Part shown: in pieces, positions 18,228-27,664 of the stretch
Layout of the letters: the number at the start of each line of letters is the position of its first letter
Position numbering within the stretch: the stretch's first letter is position 1
From: Eubacterium ruminantium
Lineage (GTDB): Bacteria > Bacillota > Clostridia > Lachnospirales > Lachnospiraceae
Direction: 5' to 3'
NCBI RefSeq assembly: GCF_900167085.1
Contig: NZ_FUXA01000007.1
Coordinates: 186,001 to 250,000 of the forward strand
DNA length: 64,000 nucleotides
Program-made: the position numbers and the translations under genes
The notes under the pieces: generated by a model
Databases searched by the model: none
Told to the model about the DNA's origin: nothing
The model's input: only the letters and a program-made list of their open reading frames with translations

Positions 18228-18275
18228 CAAACAAAAGAGTCGTTAGTTCATACGAGCTAACGACTCTTTTGTTTG
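18228..18275. terminator. Bidirectional terminator between the OFA gene and fbp
   Basis: A perfect 19-bp inverted repeat (18228-18246 and 18257-18275) with an A-rich left end and a T-rich right end, lying between two converging genes. It can terminate both. Confidence 0.93.
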
Positions 18276-18283
18276 CTGAAATA

Positions 18284-20215
18284 TTATTTTTCTTTGATGA
18301 TACCGTTTCTATATGCTTCAAGGAGTTCATTCAGGTCTTCGATAAATTTCTTTATCTCCGCTCCTTCATCCGTATCTTCCACAAGAAGTCTATGTTTCAT
18401 CACCTCTGTTATCTCAATATCAGCAACATTTTCCTCACCCTTTACGTAAGGCTTATGTGCACCGAGGGCAAGATGATGGGAATTAAATATAAGTGTATAT
18501 CCGGCAATTCCTGTTGTATTATGATAAGCCTTAGACATTCCTCCGTCTATAACATAAAGCTTACCGTTCGCCTTTACAGGTCTCTCACCTTTACTTACTT
18601 TTACAGGCACATGTCCGTTGATGATATGACCCTTATCTGGATTGATACCGAACTCGTCGAATATCTTATCTGCATATTTTTCTTCATGCGAAAGTGAATA
18701 ATATGGATTGTATGGTTCATTCATAAGTTCCTTATCAGAAAGAAATACATGTTCAAATGTAGTTATCTTATCCTTTCCGAAAAGAGGTGAAACCGGACCG
18801 CACCATAGATACCACATCATATCAACCGCGTCCTGTTTTCTCTCATCCGTATCTTCAAGGAAATAAGCTTCATTTATCTTCCTTGTCAGATAGTCCATAA
18901 GATTCTTTCCTGAAAATGCTCCATCCTTTGTAACAAGTTCCATGAATTCTCCCTTCTTTGTCATTGGGATGCAACCATGGAAAAGCAGATTATTATTTCT
19001 GATAAGATATAAAGATCCATGTGTGTAAATGTATCTGATGTGATTATTGAGCTTCTCGGAATGCTTAAATGAATACTTAATAGTTCTCATAAGTTCTGCT
19101 TCACCCTTGGAGAGTTCATAAGGATTTTCCCTATCAACAGTCGGAAGGTTTATATCATTCATCGGATATTCTTTACCATCAATCTTTACAACGCCCTTAT
19201 CGAAATCAATCTTATCAAGAAGAAGTCTGTCGGAAAGATTATATTCCGGATGCTTTTTGATGAGCATTCCTTCAAGTTTAAGCTGGATTATGGTTATTGC
19301 TTTACACATCTTTGCAGCAAGATCATAATCAACTTTATCATATTTATTCTTATCAAGAAGATGAGGCTTAAATGCATCGCAGTTATCATCTGCATATACT
19401 TCACTTGCAAACTGTGATAATGATCTGAGATTGATACCATATCCATCTTCAAGTACATCGAAACAGTTATAGCTTGTGGCAATCCTGAGAACACTTGCTA
19501 TGCAGGCTTCATTTCCCGAAACGGCTCCCATCCAGCTAATATCATGATTACCCCACTGTATATCAACATAAGGGAAATTCATAATATCATCCATAACGAT
19601 ATCGGCACGTGGTCCTCTATCGAAAATATCGCCTATTATGTGAAGATGATTCATAAGAAGATTCTGTATAAGATCCGATAATGCCGTTACAAATGCATCT
19701 CCTGCTCCAACCGCGATAACCGAATCAATGATTCCTCTGTAATATAAACGTTTATTCTCATCACTTTCATTTACGTGGTAAAGTTCATCGATTGCATGTG
19801 CAAATTCTTTTGGAAGCATCTCTCTTACACGGGCTCTTGTATGCTTTACGCCCACAACTCTACAGATAGCGATAAGCTGGCTGATCGTTGTCCTATACCA
19901 ATCATCGTCAAGTTCACCACCCGCCTTCTTCTTTGCAAGTACCTTCTTCGGATAAGCAATAAGTCTTGAAAGTTCTATCTGATCACTTTCCTTCATCAGA
20001 CTTCCGAATGTCTCATCGACTTTACTTCTGACTACACCTGCACAGCTTCTTAAAAGATATCTGAATCCTTCATACTCACCATGAATATCCGAGAAGAAGT
20101 ATTCATTACCTTTGGGCAACGAAAGCAGTGCCTTGCGGTTAATTATCTCCGCCTGAACACTGCTCTCACTCCTGTATTTTTCACTTAATAATTTTAAGTA
20201 ATCAATATCTCTCAT
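18284..20215 (-). CDS. fbp: Fructose-1,6-bisphosphatase, class III
   Basis: 643 aa, as expected for the Firmicutes class III enzyme (Bacillus Fbp type), which is a calcineurin-like metallophosphatase. Metal-ligand motifs: YFFSDIHGEYEGF (about residue 38), IIGDIFDRGPRADI (about 192) and WGNHDISWMGA (about 220), with HGSLYLIRNNNLLFHGC and NGHVPVKVSKGE later. Hydrolyses fructose-1,6-bisphosphate in gluconeogenesis. Single gene, transcribed after the uncharacterised gene at 20306. Confidence 0.96.
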   Translation of the reverse strand: MRDIDYLKLLSEKYRSESSVQAEIINRKALLSLPKGNEYFFSDIHGEYEGFRYLLRSCAGVVRSKVDETFGSLMKESDQIELSRLIAYPKKVLAKKKAGGELDDDWYRTTISQLIAICRVVGVKHTRARVREMLPKEFAHAIDELYHVNESDENKRLYYRGIIDSVIAVGAGDAFVTALSDLIQNLLMNHLHIIGDIFDRGPRADIVMDDIMNFPYVDIQWGNHDISWMGAVSGNEACIASVLRIATSYNCFDVLEDGYGINLRSLSQFASEVYADDNCDAFKPHLLDKNKYDKVDYDLAAKMCKAITIIQLKLEGMLIKKHPEYNLSDRLLLDKIDFDKGVVKIDGKEYPMNDINLPTVDRENPYELSKGEAELMRTIKYSFKHSEKLNNHIRYIYTHGSLYLIRNNNLLFHGCIPMTKKGEFMELVTKDGAFSGKNLMDYLTRKINEAYFLEDTDERKQDAVDMMWYLWCGPVSPLFGKDKITTFEHVFLSDKELMNEPYNPYYSLSHEEKYADKIFDEFGINPDKGHIINGHVPVKVSKGERPVKANGKLYVIDGGMSKAYHNTTGIAGYTLIFNSHHLALGAHKPYVKGEENVADIEITEVMKHRLLVEDTDEGAEIKKFIEDLNELLEAYRNGIIKEK

Positions 20216-20243
20216 ATATATACTCCATTATATTATTTATGAA

Positions 20244-20273
20244 GCCTCACATGGGTATATGCTCATGTGAGGC
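20244..20273 (-). terminator. Hairpin between the 312-aa gene and fbp
   Basis: A 10-bp perfect stem GCCTCACATG (20244-20253 with 20264-20273). On the minus strand no strong T run follows (CTTCATAAAT), so it could be a weak terminator or an mRNA-end stabiliser. Confidence 0.45.
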
Positions 20274-20305
20274 GAAACTTGTCACTTTTAGGAAACACAT
20301 CAATT

Positions 20306-21244
20306 TTAGAAAAGTACCATGTAGCCGTAGCCACTGACTTTTTCATTGTCATATATACCACCGCATCTTACGAATTTATCATACATAGTAAATTCCAGAT
20401 CGGCCGGTGACATTCCCTCATTGATATTAAATGCTGTCTTGCATTTTAGGGCAAATCTGTTGTCAAATGCATTGATATTTAACTTTAAGATAAGACCCTC
20501 TTTGTTCTCTTGATTCATATACTCGGTAATTGATTTCCTGAGAGGTTCAATATCCTTTTCATGAAAATCCATATGGATCATTATACCCAGCTGATCTATA
20601 TGCTCATCCTTATGTGTAAAACTTCCGAGAATAAGTTTTCTTCCGTTTGTAAGAGAATAAAATGCAAACATAAAATGAGGTCTGTTCACATCTACAGCTC
20701 TATTTATCTTGAATTTCCTTGTAAGAATATTCTCAAAGTTTTGAGCATGTCTCACATAGAAAAGCTTTCCATGAATCTCATGATATTTATCATCTGTAGT
20801 AGCATGCCCTTCCGTAATACACTCAGGGTATGCATACGTATCTACTTTTCCACCTTCGACAGGTTTTCCAAATCGCTTTATTTGAATCTTTTCACATTTG
20901 AATCTGATGTTAAAGTCAAAGATTATTGTCTTATAATTAAAATATACACTTATCTCCTCACCAACATCCTTGATCTCGAATTTGTCTGTCCTTATAAGCA
21001 GACGATTCTCATCAAGTATTACTTCATCGGCAGAATAATCTATAATTTCTTCATCATACTGTCTTAATGTATCATCAAGAAGTGCAAAATAAACTCTGAC
21101 CTTGTTCTCGCCAAATCTTGTTCCATACGAAGATACTCTGATCACATAATTAAGATTATGTCCGGCAAGATTAAAATCACCAAGAAGAACTATTGTGTCC
21201 TCAAAATAATTCTTTCGGATTGCAACATCAATCAGCTTACTCAT
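20306..21244 (-). CDS. Uncharacterised cytosolic beta-rich protein
   Basis: 312 aa, not recognised. No signal peptide or membrane helix. It is rich in alternating hydrophobic strands (for example EISVYFNYKTIIFDFNIRF and FMFAFYSLTNGRKLILGSF), reminiscent of lipocalin-like or CrtC/AttH-like beta-barrels, but that is only an impression. The frame opens at 21256, yet a GGTGAT site lies about five bases before the ATG at 21244, giving MSKLIDVAIRK. Follows ybaK on the same strand after about 85 bases. Confidence 0.65.
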   Translation of the reverse strand: MSKLIDVAIRKNYFEDTIVLLGDFNLAGHNLNYVIRVSSYGTRFGENKVRVYFALLDDTLRQYDEEIIDYSADEVILDENRLLIRTDKFEIKDVGEEISVYFNYKTIIFDFNIRFKCEKIQIKRFGKPVEGGKVDTYAYPECITEGHATTDDKYHEIHGKLFYVRHAQNFENILTRKFKINRAVDVNRPHFMFAFYSLTNGRKLILGSFTHKDEHIDQLGIMIHMDFHEKDIEPLRKSITEYMNQENKEGLILKLNINAFDNRFALKCKTAFNINEGMSPADLEFTMYDKFVRCGGIYDNEKVSGYGYMVLF

Positions 21245-21329
21245 GACTATCACCATCCCACTAACCGAATAAAGTATTATTTATACACTGCCCCCCTCGA
21301 TTCAAACCATGCATTAAATATACTTATCA

Positions 21330-21803
21330 CTATATAATATCAGCAAATTCCAGTTTTACAGTATTAGCTAAGTCTACAGGCGATAGTTCTACCTGAGCTC
21401 CCACTCTTCCTGCACTAACAAATATTGTATCATATTCTTTGGCAGTAATGTGCACAAAAGTTGGATACATTTTTTTCATACCTATAGGTGAGCATCCACC
21501 ATGAACATAACCTGTAAGAGGAAGAAGTTCCTTTTGTTTGATCATGCTTACAGCTTTCTCACCTGCAGCCGAAGCCGCTTTTTTAAGATCCAGTTCAGCA
21601 TTAACAGGTACAACGAATACATAATTCTTCCCTGACTTGCTGACTGTAACAAGGGTTTTAAAAACCTTTTCCACGTCCTCGCCAAGTATAGCTGCTATCT
21701 CTTCTCCTCGAAGTGTAGCATCCGGCTCATATGTATGACTGCTATACTTTACTTTCTTACTGTCGAGAACTCTCATAACATTTGTCTTTATGTCATTCTT
21801 CAT
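21330..21803 (-). CDS. ybaK: Cys-tRNA(Pro)/Cys-tRNA(Cys) deacylase YbaK-like
   Basis: 157 aa, standard length. Family features are VKYSSHTYEPDA at the start, KTLVTVSKSGKNYVFVVPV with the conserved lysine, and the GGCSPIGMKKMYPTF motif near residue 105. It hydrolyses Cys mis-attached to tRNA-Pro in trans. Ten bases downstream of a small Cys-rich protein gene, so translationally close to it. Confidence 0.93.
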   Translation of the reverse strand: MKNDIKTNVMRVLDSKKVKYSSHTYEPDATLRGEEIAAILGEDVEKVFKTLVTVSKSGKNYVFVVPVNAELDLKKAASAAGEKAVSMIKQKELLPLTGYVHGGCSPIGMKKMYPTFVHITAKEYDTIFVSAGRVGAQVELSPVDLANTVKLEFADII

Positions 21804-21812
21804 AATAATAAC

Positions 21813-21995
21813 CTACATCTGATGTCTGACCACTTTATATTCATCGCCATCTTTATAATAAGGGCATTCCTTAAAGCTGGTCTGCATTAAACGACCGTAA
21901 TCGTCCTCATCCATATTTACATCGCATACATATTCTTCCATCTCATCATCGTAGACAAGATAACAGCATGTATCGCAATTTCCTGATTTAGCCAT
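21813..21995 (-). CDS. Small Cys-rich protein (DUF6472-like)
   Basis: 60 aa. Cysteines at 7, 10, 11, 24 and 44 arranged CDTCC-x12-C-x19-C, with the phrase YVCDVNMDEDDYGRL and CPYYKDGDEYKVVRHQ that recur in small Lachnospiraceae/Clostridia proteins, assigned from memory to DUF6472. A metal-binding (zinc knuckle-like) role is plausible but unproven. Between hscC (26 bases upstream) and ybaK. Confidence 0.8.
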   Translation of the reverse strand: MAKSGNCDTCCYLVYDDEMEEYVCDVNMDEDDYGRLMQTSFKECPYYKDGDEYKVVRHQM

Positions 21996-22021
21996 ACGGT
22001 ATCTCCAATCAAATATATTAA

Positions 22022-23713
22022 TTACTTACCTTCCCATTCATCCATGAACTCAGTAAGTTTCTTTCTCTCCTGCTCTATAACTCTCTTATCCTGAGTACTG
22101 AGTGCAAGTTCGAATTTGTGAGTTGCATTTTCCAGAACTGCTCTGTCCTGTCCAAGGCTTTCCTCATATAACCTTTCCATCCTGAGAAGTACGAGCTTGT
22201 TCTCCTCCTGATCACGCGGATGAATCTTGAGATAAGCAAGTTCCTTAAGTCTTGCTTCAATCTCTTCGTCGGTCATTTCCGTATACTGTCCCTTAATGAT
22301 ACATCTTTCCTTCTGACCTGTAGAAACAGACTTAACTTCTACTTCAAGAATTGAATTAATATCATAAGTATATGTTACATCTATAGCTTCCTCACCGGCC
22401 TTCGCCTTAGGAACTTTTATCTCAAGAACACCAAGCAGAAGGTTATTCTTAGCAATTCGGCTTTCGCCCTGAAGAATATCAACTTTGATATGTTCCTGAT
22501 TATCACTTACAGTATAGAGTCTCTCTGTACGGCTGGCAGGAATAACTGTATTTCTCTCAAGTATCGGACAGTAATGTCCACTCTCAAGATGATGATCTCC
22601 AAGATCAACCGTAACAGAAGTTCCAAGAGTAAATGAACATACATCAGTCATGATAACTTCACGTATTGATTCATTTCTTTCCTTGATAGCCCCCTGTATG
22701 GCAGCGCCAAGTGCAACTGCTTCATCAGGATTAATACTTGTATCAGGAAATGTCTTAAAGAGCTTACTTACAAAGCTTCTGATGCTTGTCTGCTTAGTCG
22801 CACCACCAACAAGAACAATCTTATTGATATCTGAAATCTTGAGCATCGCATCGCTGAGTGCTCTTTTAACCGGAATCCTTATTCTTTCAAATAAATCTTC
22901 GCAGTCTCTCTCATACTGTGACAGAGTTATTGTTGTCTCAACTATGCTGTCACCAATATGACATTTCATTACGGCCTCAGCTTCATCAGATAAAGTAATC
23001 TTAGCTTTTTCCGCTTCTCTATGTACATTTTCACGTTCTTTTACAGAAAGTTCATCCTTATTGATGCCAGGATTTTTCTCATAAAATATCTTCTCGATAA
23101 CATTTGTAAAATCCTCGCCTCCAAGATAATTATCACCTGCTACCGCACGTACTTCAAGGATAGGGTGAAAATAATCAAGTATCGACACATCAAAAGTTCC
23201 GCCTCCAAGATCAAATACAAGATTCTTTGCAGGCTTATTATCACTTGTTAGACCATACGCAATTGCTGCAGCAGTAGGTTCACTTATGATTCTTTCTACC
23301 TTGAGTCCGGCCATTTCTCCGGCTCTCTTGGTAGCTTTTCTTCTAACATCATTAAAATATGCAGGAACACTTATAACAGCTTCCGTAACCTCTTCTCCAA
23401 GGAAAACCTCAGCATCCTCTTTAAGAGATTTAAGAACAAGTGATGATAATTCAACTGCTGTATATCCTTTACCGGACAATACATATTTCTTATCACTTCC
23501 CATATCCCTTTTAAATACACTTGCACATGTATCAGGATAAAGGGCCATACGTTCCTTTGCAGTTTCTCCTATATATACAACGCCTTCGGAATCTATACTT
23601 ACGACAGACGGAGTAAGTCTTTTACCTAATCTGTTAGGTATTATAACCGGACCGTTTTCGGTATAGTATGCCGCAAGGCTGTTAGTCGTTCCCAGATCAA
23701 TTCCTATGATCAA
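22022..23713 (-). CDS. hscC: Hsp70-family chaperone, HscC type
   Basis: 563 aa, the short length of HscC rather than DnaK (about 610). Nucleotide-domain motifs are IGIDLGTTNSLAAYY at the start, NLVFDLGGGTFDVSILDYF near 170 and KIVLVGGATKQTSIR near 300; the substrate domain and a shortened helical lid follow. The start codon is TTG (23713), with GGAGG nine bases upstream; no ATG alternative keeps the conserved first residues. Lies 66 bases downstream of a TPR protein with a J-like N-terminus, which is probably its partner, as HscC and DjlB/DjlC are in E. coli. Confidence 0.92.
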   Translation of the reverse strand: MIIGIDLGTTNSLAAYYTENGPVIIPNRLGKRLTPSVVSIDSEGVVYIGETAKERMALYPDTCASVFKRDMGSDKKYVLSGKGYTAVELSSLVLKSLKEDAEVFLGEEVTEAVISVPAYFNDVRRKATKRAGEMAGLKVERIISEPTAAAIAYGLTSDNKPAKNLVFDLGGGTFDVSILDYFHPILEVRAVAGDNYLGGEDFTNVIEKIFYEKNPGINKDELSVKERENVHREAEKAKITLSDEAEAVMKCHIGDSIVETTITLSQYERDCEDLFERIRIPVKRALSDAMLKISDINKIVLVGGATKQTSIRSFVSKLFKTFPDTSINPDEAVALGAAIQGAIKERNESIREVIMTDVCSFTLGTSVTVDLGDHHLESGHYCPILERNTVIPASRTERLYTVSDNQEHIKVDILQGESRIAKNNLLLGVLEIKVPKAKAGEEAIDVTYTYDINSILEVEVKSVSTGQKERCIIKGQYTEMTDEEIEARLKELAYLKIHPRDQEENKLVLLRMERLYEESLGQDRAVLENATHKFELALSTQDKRVIEQERKKLTEFMDEWEGK

Positions 23714-23779
23714 TTTTATCGTCCTCCAGTATCTATATTCCTGACAGACATATTATCATAAAATAAATCTAATTTCATC

Positions 23780-26700
23780 CTATCTGTCATATAATTCTTT
23801 GGCACCGTTCAAAACCTCGAGAGAATTAACTACCTCGACATCGGTATCCACAATATTATCCCTGATATAGGTATAATATTTTATCGCGTCATCCTTACGT
23901 CCTTCACTCTCACTGATCTTTGCGAGAAGGATATAATTTTCATAATATTCGCAACATTCGCTACTCTTATCTCTCGGCAGATTCGGAACCTTATCAAGAA
24001 GTTCAAATGCCTTTTCTCTCTCTCCGAGAAAATAATACATTGCAGCCGCATCTACATGTCTTACTTGTCCTTTTATCTCATAGCTAATGTAATTCTCAAT
24101 ACTTCCTCTTTCTTTTATTACCCTGTCCTTAAATTCCTGAGCCAATCTTTTGGCTTCATCTTTTCTTCCGGACATATAATATACTTCAGCCGCATTTAAA
24201 TATTGATCAGCTACCCATAATTCGGATATATCACCATTTTCATTATTGGTAATTTTGAAATAATCAAGCAGTTTATTATAACATTTTATAGAAGTCTCAT
24301 AATCCCTGATATACAGCATATGCTTTGCTATCATACATAAAGCGGAACTCTCATCACTATATCTTTTGAGATTACTCATTACTTCATCCTTATCATAAGG
24401 CTTTGAAATATTAATATGATGTTTAAGAAGCCCTCTTATATCTTTTGCCTGTTTCTTATACATACTGATATAACCTGCTGCTACATAAAGATCCATAACA
24501 GTAAGCTCATAATCGATCATATCGCAAATATTATATTCTTTAGGCGGCCAGCATTTTTTAATAAGCTTATATGTAAAGAAATTACTTATTGATGAAACAT
24601 CATTATCTTTACCCGCATATTTCTCCCTAAACATAAGATATGACTTGGCATAATATTTGATACCATCAGGAAATTCTTTCATCTTCTTATATAATCTGGC
24701 AATCTTCTCATAATGTTTAGCAGATTTTATATTATATTTGTCGATGCAATTCAAGGCAAATTCAACTGCTTCAGCATATTTTTTCTGAATTTCCAGGCAC
24801 TGTATATAATTAGACTCCAGAGCGGTATAATTCCTCTGTGTATTTTTTTCGATACCTTTTTTAAATGTTTCTTCAGCTTCCTCAAAACGGTTGAGCATAA
24901 CAAGTGCATAAGCCTTTGCATTATATCCATATATATCATCCGGATATTCTTCAACACATTTTTCCGCAACTTCAAGAGCATCTTCAAAACGGTAAGCAGC
25001 CTCATATGCCAGTGCGAGAGAAACATAATAATATGGGTCATCATCACCTTCCAAAGCCATCTTTGCATGTTCGATAGCTTTTTCCACATACTGCTTCTCC
25101 TGCTTATCATTATGCAGATTCATAAAATGATCTGAGAGAGCATCCTGAGCAGGGGAATAATTAGGAACTGCTTTTACAGCTTTATAAAGCTGATCGATGG
25201 ATTCTTCATTTCGTCCCATCTTTTTCAAAAGATCACTGTATTCTTTATAAACATATGGATTATTCGGGAAACGTTCTTCCATATCTTTATAAATCTGTTC
25301 CTTCTCATTATCCTCTTCTGTTATATCGATTTTGAGCCAATAGACATTTATATTCTTGTCATTATCTTTCATGCCTTTTTCAACGCATTTTAAAGCCTTT
25401 TCAATGCAGATGGTTCTGTCTTCTTCTTGCTCTTTAGATTTCTTAACAAGTGCATTTCCATAATTCGCATAAAATGAAGCCCTGTCTTTCGGATTATAAA
25501 AATCCATTCCCTTTAATTCAGGATCATTATTTTGTTCCTCAGGACTAGCAAGGCATTTATCTATTTTTTCATAGATCTGGCTATATATAAGAATTGCCTC
25601 CGTAACCTTATTCTCAACCAGATATCTACCGGCGATCTCAGCACTTAGTCTGAAGCTGTCAACTCCATTTTCCTTTGCCTTATCAATAACAAAGTCAAAA
25701 TCCTGAAAACGCTTATAAATGCAATAAATCTTTGCAGCAAATACATATGCAGGACTGTAATCCGGAATTGAATTCATTAGATAATAGAAATCATCTATAA
25801 CCTGCTGAGCCCTATGGAGATAAAATGCTGCCTCCTGTCTTCCTGCCACTGCAAAAAGATATTTATCATCCTCTTCTACAAGCTGATCATAGATATCATA
25901 TGCTTCATTATATTTGCTGTTATCAAGATAAAACTGTCCCAGCGCTCTTCTGTATGTGATCTTTTCACGATCATTTGTACAATACTCAATAGCGCTTTTC
26001 AGATTCTTTTCTATCTTGTCGATATCATTTTTAGCCACATCACATATAGCCATCATATAGAAACTGTAACCTACTCTTCTAAGACGTTTCTTATCTTCAT
26101 CAGAAAGCTCAGCTTCATTTTTATCTTTTAGATCTGCATGTATATTCATCAGCATCTCATGCCAATGTTTTACATAACTTTTGGCCTTTTCATATTTTTC
26201 TTCTCTGACAAGGCATCTCGAATAAAGATTATAATAATTATATTCATTCTCCTCATCAGGCGTAAAACCATCAAGAAGTTCATATACTTCATCCATCTTG
26301 TCTTCACGAAGTTTACACCAGCCAAGCTCGATCTTAGCATGCTGATCCTCCGGATTTTCTTCCAGCATTTTGGAATAATAATCAGACATCTTAGAATCGA
26401 TGAATTTTCTGGTATCATTAAGAAGAATACTTGCATCATTCTTCTCTACAGCAGAAAGGATACAGTCCTCTGCCTCTTCGACTTTATTCTCAAGATAAAG
26501 ATATTCTGCTTTCGCAGCTATTCCGAAAGCATAATTATTATTCATAATGAAAAGCCTGTCCAGCGCATTTTTATATAATCTGAAATCTTCAACAGTACCC
26601 GGATTATTAATCTCTTCCCTGAGAAGAATATAAAGCGAACTTCCTACAGCCATGAATCCAATCTCATCAAGTCGTGAGTCATCAAGAAGGAATTTGGCTA

Positions 26701-27526
26701 TCCTTACGGCTTTATCATTCTCTCCCGAAACTGCATATAAAAACATCTTATATGATGCTTCAAGCGGTGAAAAAACCTCATAATCACTCATGGTGATAAG
26801 GCTCTGCTTCATCTTTTCAAGATATGAATCTCTATCGCCGTCATCAATATACGAACTATCATAATTTGAAAAATAATTGGTAAGCGAAACCGCAAGTCTT
26901 ATATAACGGTCATCTGCATTATCTACACCCTCAGGATCCATACAGCCTTCACCGCTAAGAGGTAATTCTCTTATAAATTCATATTCTTCCTTATCCCTTA
27001 TATAAAAGAGCTTATCGTAAGGGAAGAAGTTTTTATTCTTGATATTGTAAATAACGTATGAAATAAAATCAGGCGGAAAATCTCTGCAAAGTTCATCCTC
27101 ATCCTGAATAATACCGAATTCTTCTTCGAATTTTTCCCACATTTCAGCCGAAAAACTGTAATGCTTCATTAAGTAAACGAGCAGTTCTTTTCTAACCTCG
27201 TCTACCGTATCAAGCCCTGTTATAAGAGGATCTGAAAACCATTCCTCCCACGCTTTAAGATCATTTCTTGTATAAATATTGTTATACAGATCATCAACTT
27301 TACGTATAATCCTTTTCACAGGATTATCATCTTCTGTATCATTATCCTCAGCGGAATTTTTATCTTTATTTATTTCTTCCAAAGCTTTATCAAAAGCTTC
27401 TCTGAGCCTCTTGAATCCTTCCGGATCATCCTCAGGATTGGTCACAAGAAGCTTCTCTCTATATGCATCTCTTATTATCTTTTCGTCTTTTGTGGGTTCT
27501 ATACCCAAAATGTCAAAGTGAGTCAT
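23780..27526 (-). CDS. Giant TPR protein with a degenerate N-terminal J domain
   Basis: 1248 aa, no signal peptide or membrane helix. Residues 1-50 (HFDILGIEPTKDEKIIRDAY) are a J-like domain in which the essential HPD is NPE (30-32), followed by DDPEGFKRLREAF, a pattern also found in HscC-linked J-like proteins. From about 230 to the end the protein is a chain of tetratricopeptide repeats, such as YYVSLALAYEAAYRFEDALEV and YGYNAKAYALVMLNRFEEAEE. Expected role: scaffold or co-chaperone feeding clients to the Hsp70 encoded just downstream (inference). Confidence 0.88.
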   Translation of the reverse strand: MTHFDILGIEPTKDEKIIRDAYREKLLVTNPEDDPEGFKRLREAFDKALEEINKDKNSAEDNDTEDDNPVKRIIRKVDDLYNNIYTRNDLKAWEEWFSDPLITGLDTVDEVRKELLVYLMKHYSFSAEMWEKFEEEFGIIQDEDELCRDFPPDFISYVIYNIKNKNFFPYDKLFYIRDKEEYEFIRELPLSGEGCMDPEGVDNADDRYIRLAVSLTNYFSNYDSSYIDDGDRDSYLEKMKQSLITMSDYEVFSPLEASYKMFLYAVSGENDKAVRIAKFLLDDSRLDEIGFMAVGSSLYILLREEINNPGTVEDFRLYKNALDRLFIMNNNYAFGIAAKAEYLYLENKVEEAEDCILSAVEKNDASILLNDTRKFIDSKMSDYYSKMLEENPEDQHAKIELGWCKLREDKMDEVYELLDGFTPDEENEYNYYNLYSRCLVREEKYEKAKSYVKHWHEMLMNIHADLKDKNEAELSDEDKKRLRRVGYSFYMMAICDVAKNDIDKIEKNLKSAIEYCTNDREKITYRRALGQFYLDNSKYNEAYDIYDQLVEEDDKYLFAVAGRQEAAFYLHRAQQVIDDFYYLMNSIPDYSPAYVFAAKIYCIYKRFQDFDFVIDKAKENGVDSFRLSAEIAGRYLVENKVTEAILIYSQIYEKIDKCLASPEEQNNDPELKGMDFYNPKDRASFYANYGNALVKKSKEQEEDRTICIEKALKCVEKGMKDNDKNINVYWLKIDITEEDNEKEQIYKDMEERFPNNPYVYKEYSDLLKKMGRNEESIDQLYKAVKAVPNYSPAQDALSDHFMNLHNDKQEKQYVEKAIEHAKMALEGDDDPYYYVSLALAYEAAYRFEDALEVAEKCVEEYPDDIYGYNAKAYALVMLNRFEEAEETFKKGIEKNTQRNYTALESNYIQCLEIQKKYAEAVEFALNCIDKYNIKSAKHYEKIARLYKKMKEFPDGIKYYAKSYLMFREKYAGKDNDVSSISNFFTYKLIKKCWPPKEYNICDMIDYELTVMDLYVAAGYISMYKKQAKDIRGLLKHHINISKPYDKDEVMSNLKRYSDESSALCMIAKHMLYIRDYETSIKCYNKLLDYFKITNNENGDISELWVADQYLNAAEVYYMSGRKDEAKRLAQEFKDRVIKERGSIENYISYEIKGQVRHVDAAAMYYFLGEREKAFELLDKVPNLPRDKSSECCEYYENYILLAKISESEGRKDDAIKYYTYIRDNIVDTDVEVVNSLEVLNGAKELYDR

Positions 27527-27540
27527 TTTATCCCCTTTTA

Positions 27541-27664
27541 TCTGTAACCTATTACAGTTATTTTCTTATTATCCGTTGCCTATTACAGTTATTTTCTTAT
27601 TATCTGTAGTCTACTACGGTTATTATCTTTTTATCAGTAATACTTACAGCTATTCATCAAATTT
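27541..27664 (-). repeat. Four imperfect 31-bp tandem repeats
   Basis: Units begin at 27541, 27572, 27603 and 27634. The first two differ at only a few positions; the third and fourth are increasingly diverged, and the fourth runs into the end of the exonuclease gene. Unit 1 includes CTGTAACCTATTACAG, a small hairpin. The array fills the gap between the exonuclease stop and the TPR protein start, so it may act on expression of the chaperone operon. Confidence 0.85.

Noticed and set aside
26138-26578. Long plus-strand open frames inside the TPR gene, glnA, carB and the 20306 gene (for example 26138-26578, 36175-36711, 20561-21067)
   Set aside because: They are antisense shadows of well-supported minus-strand genes, lack ribosome binding sites and have low-complexity I/F/Y/K compositions.
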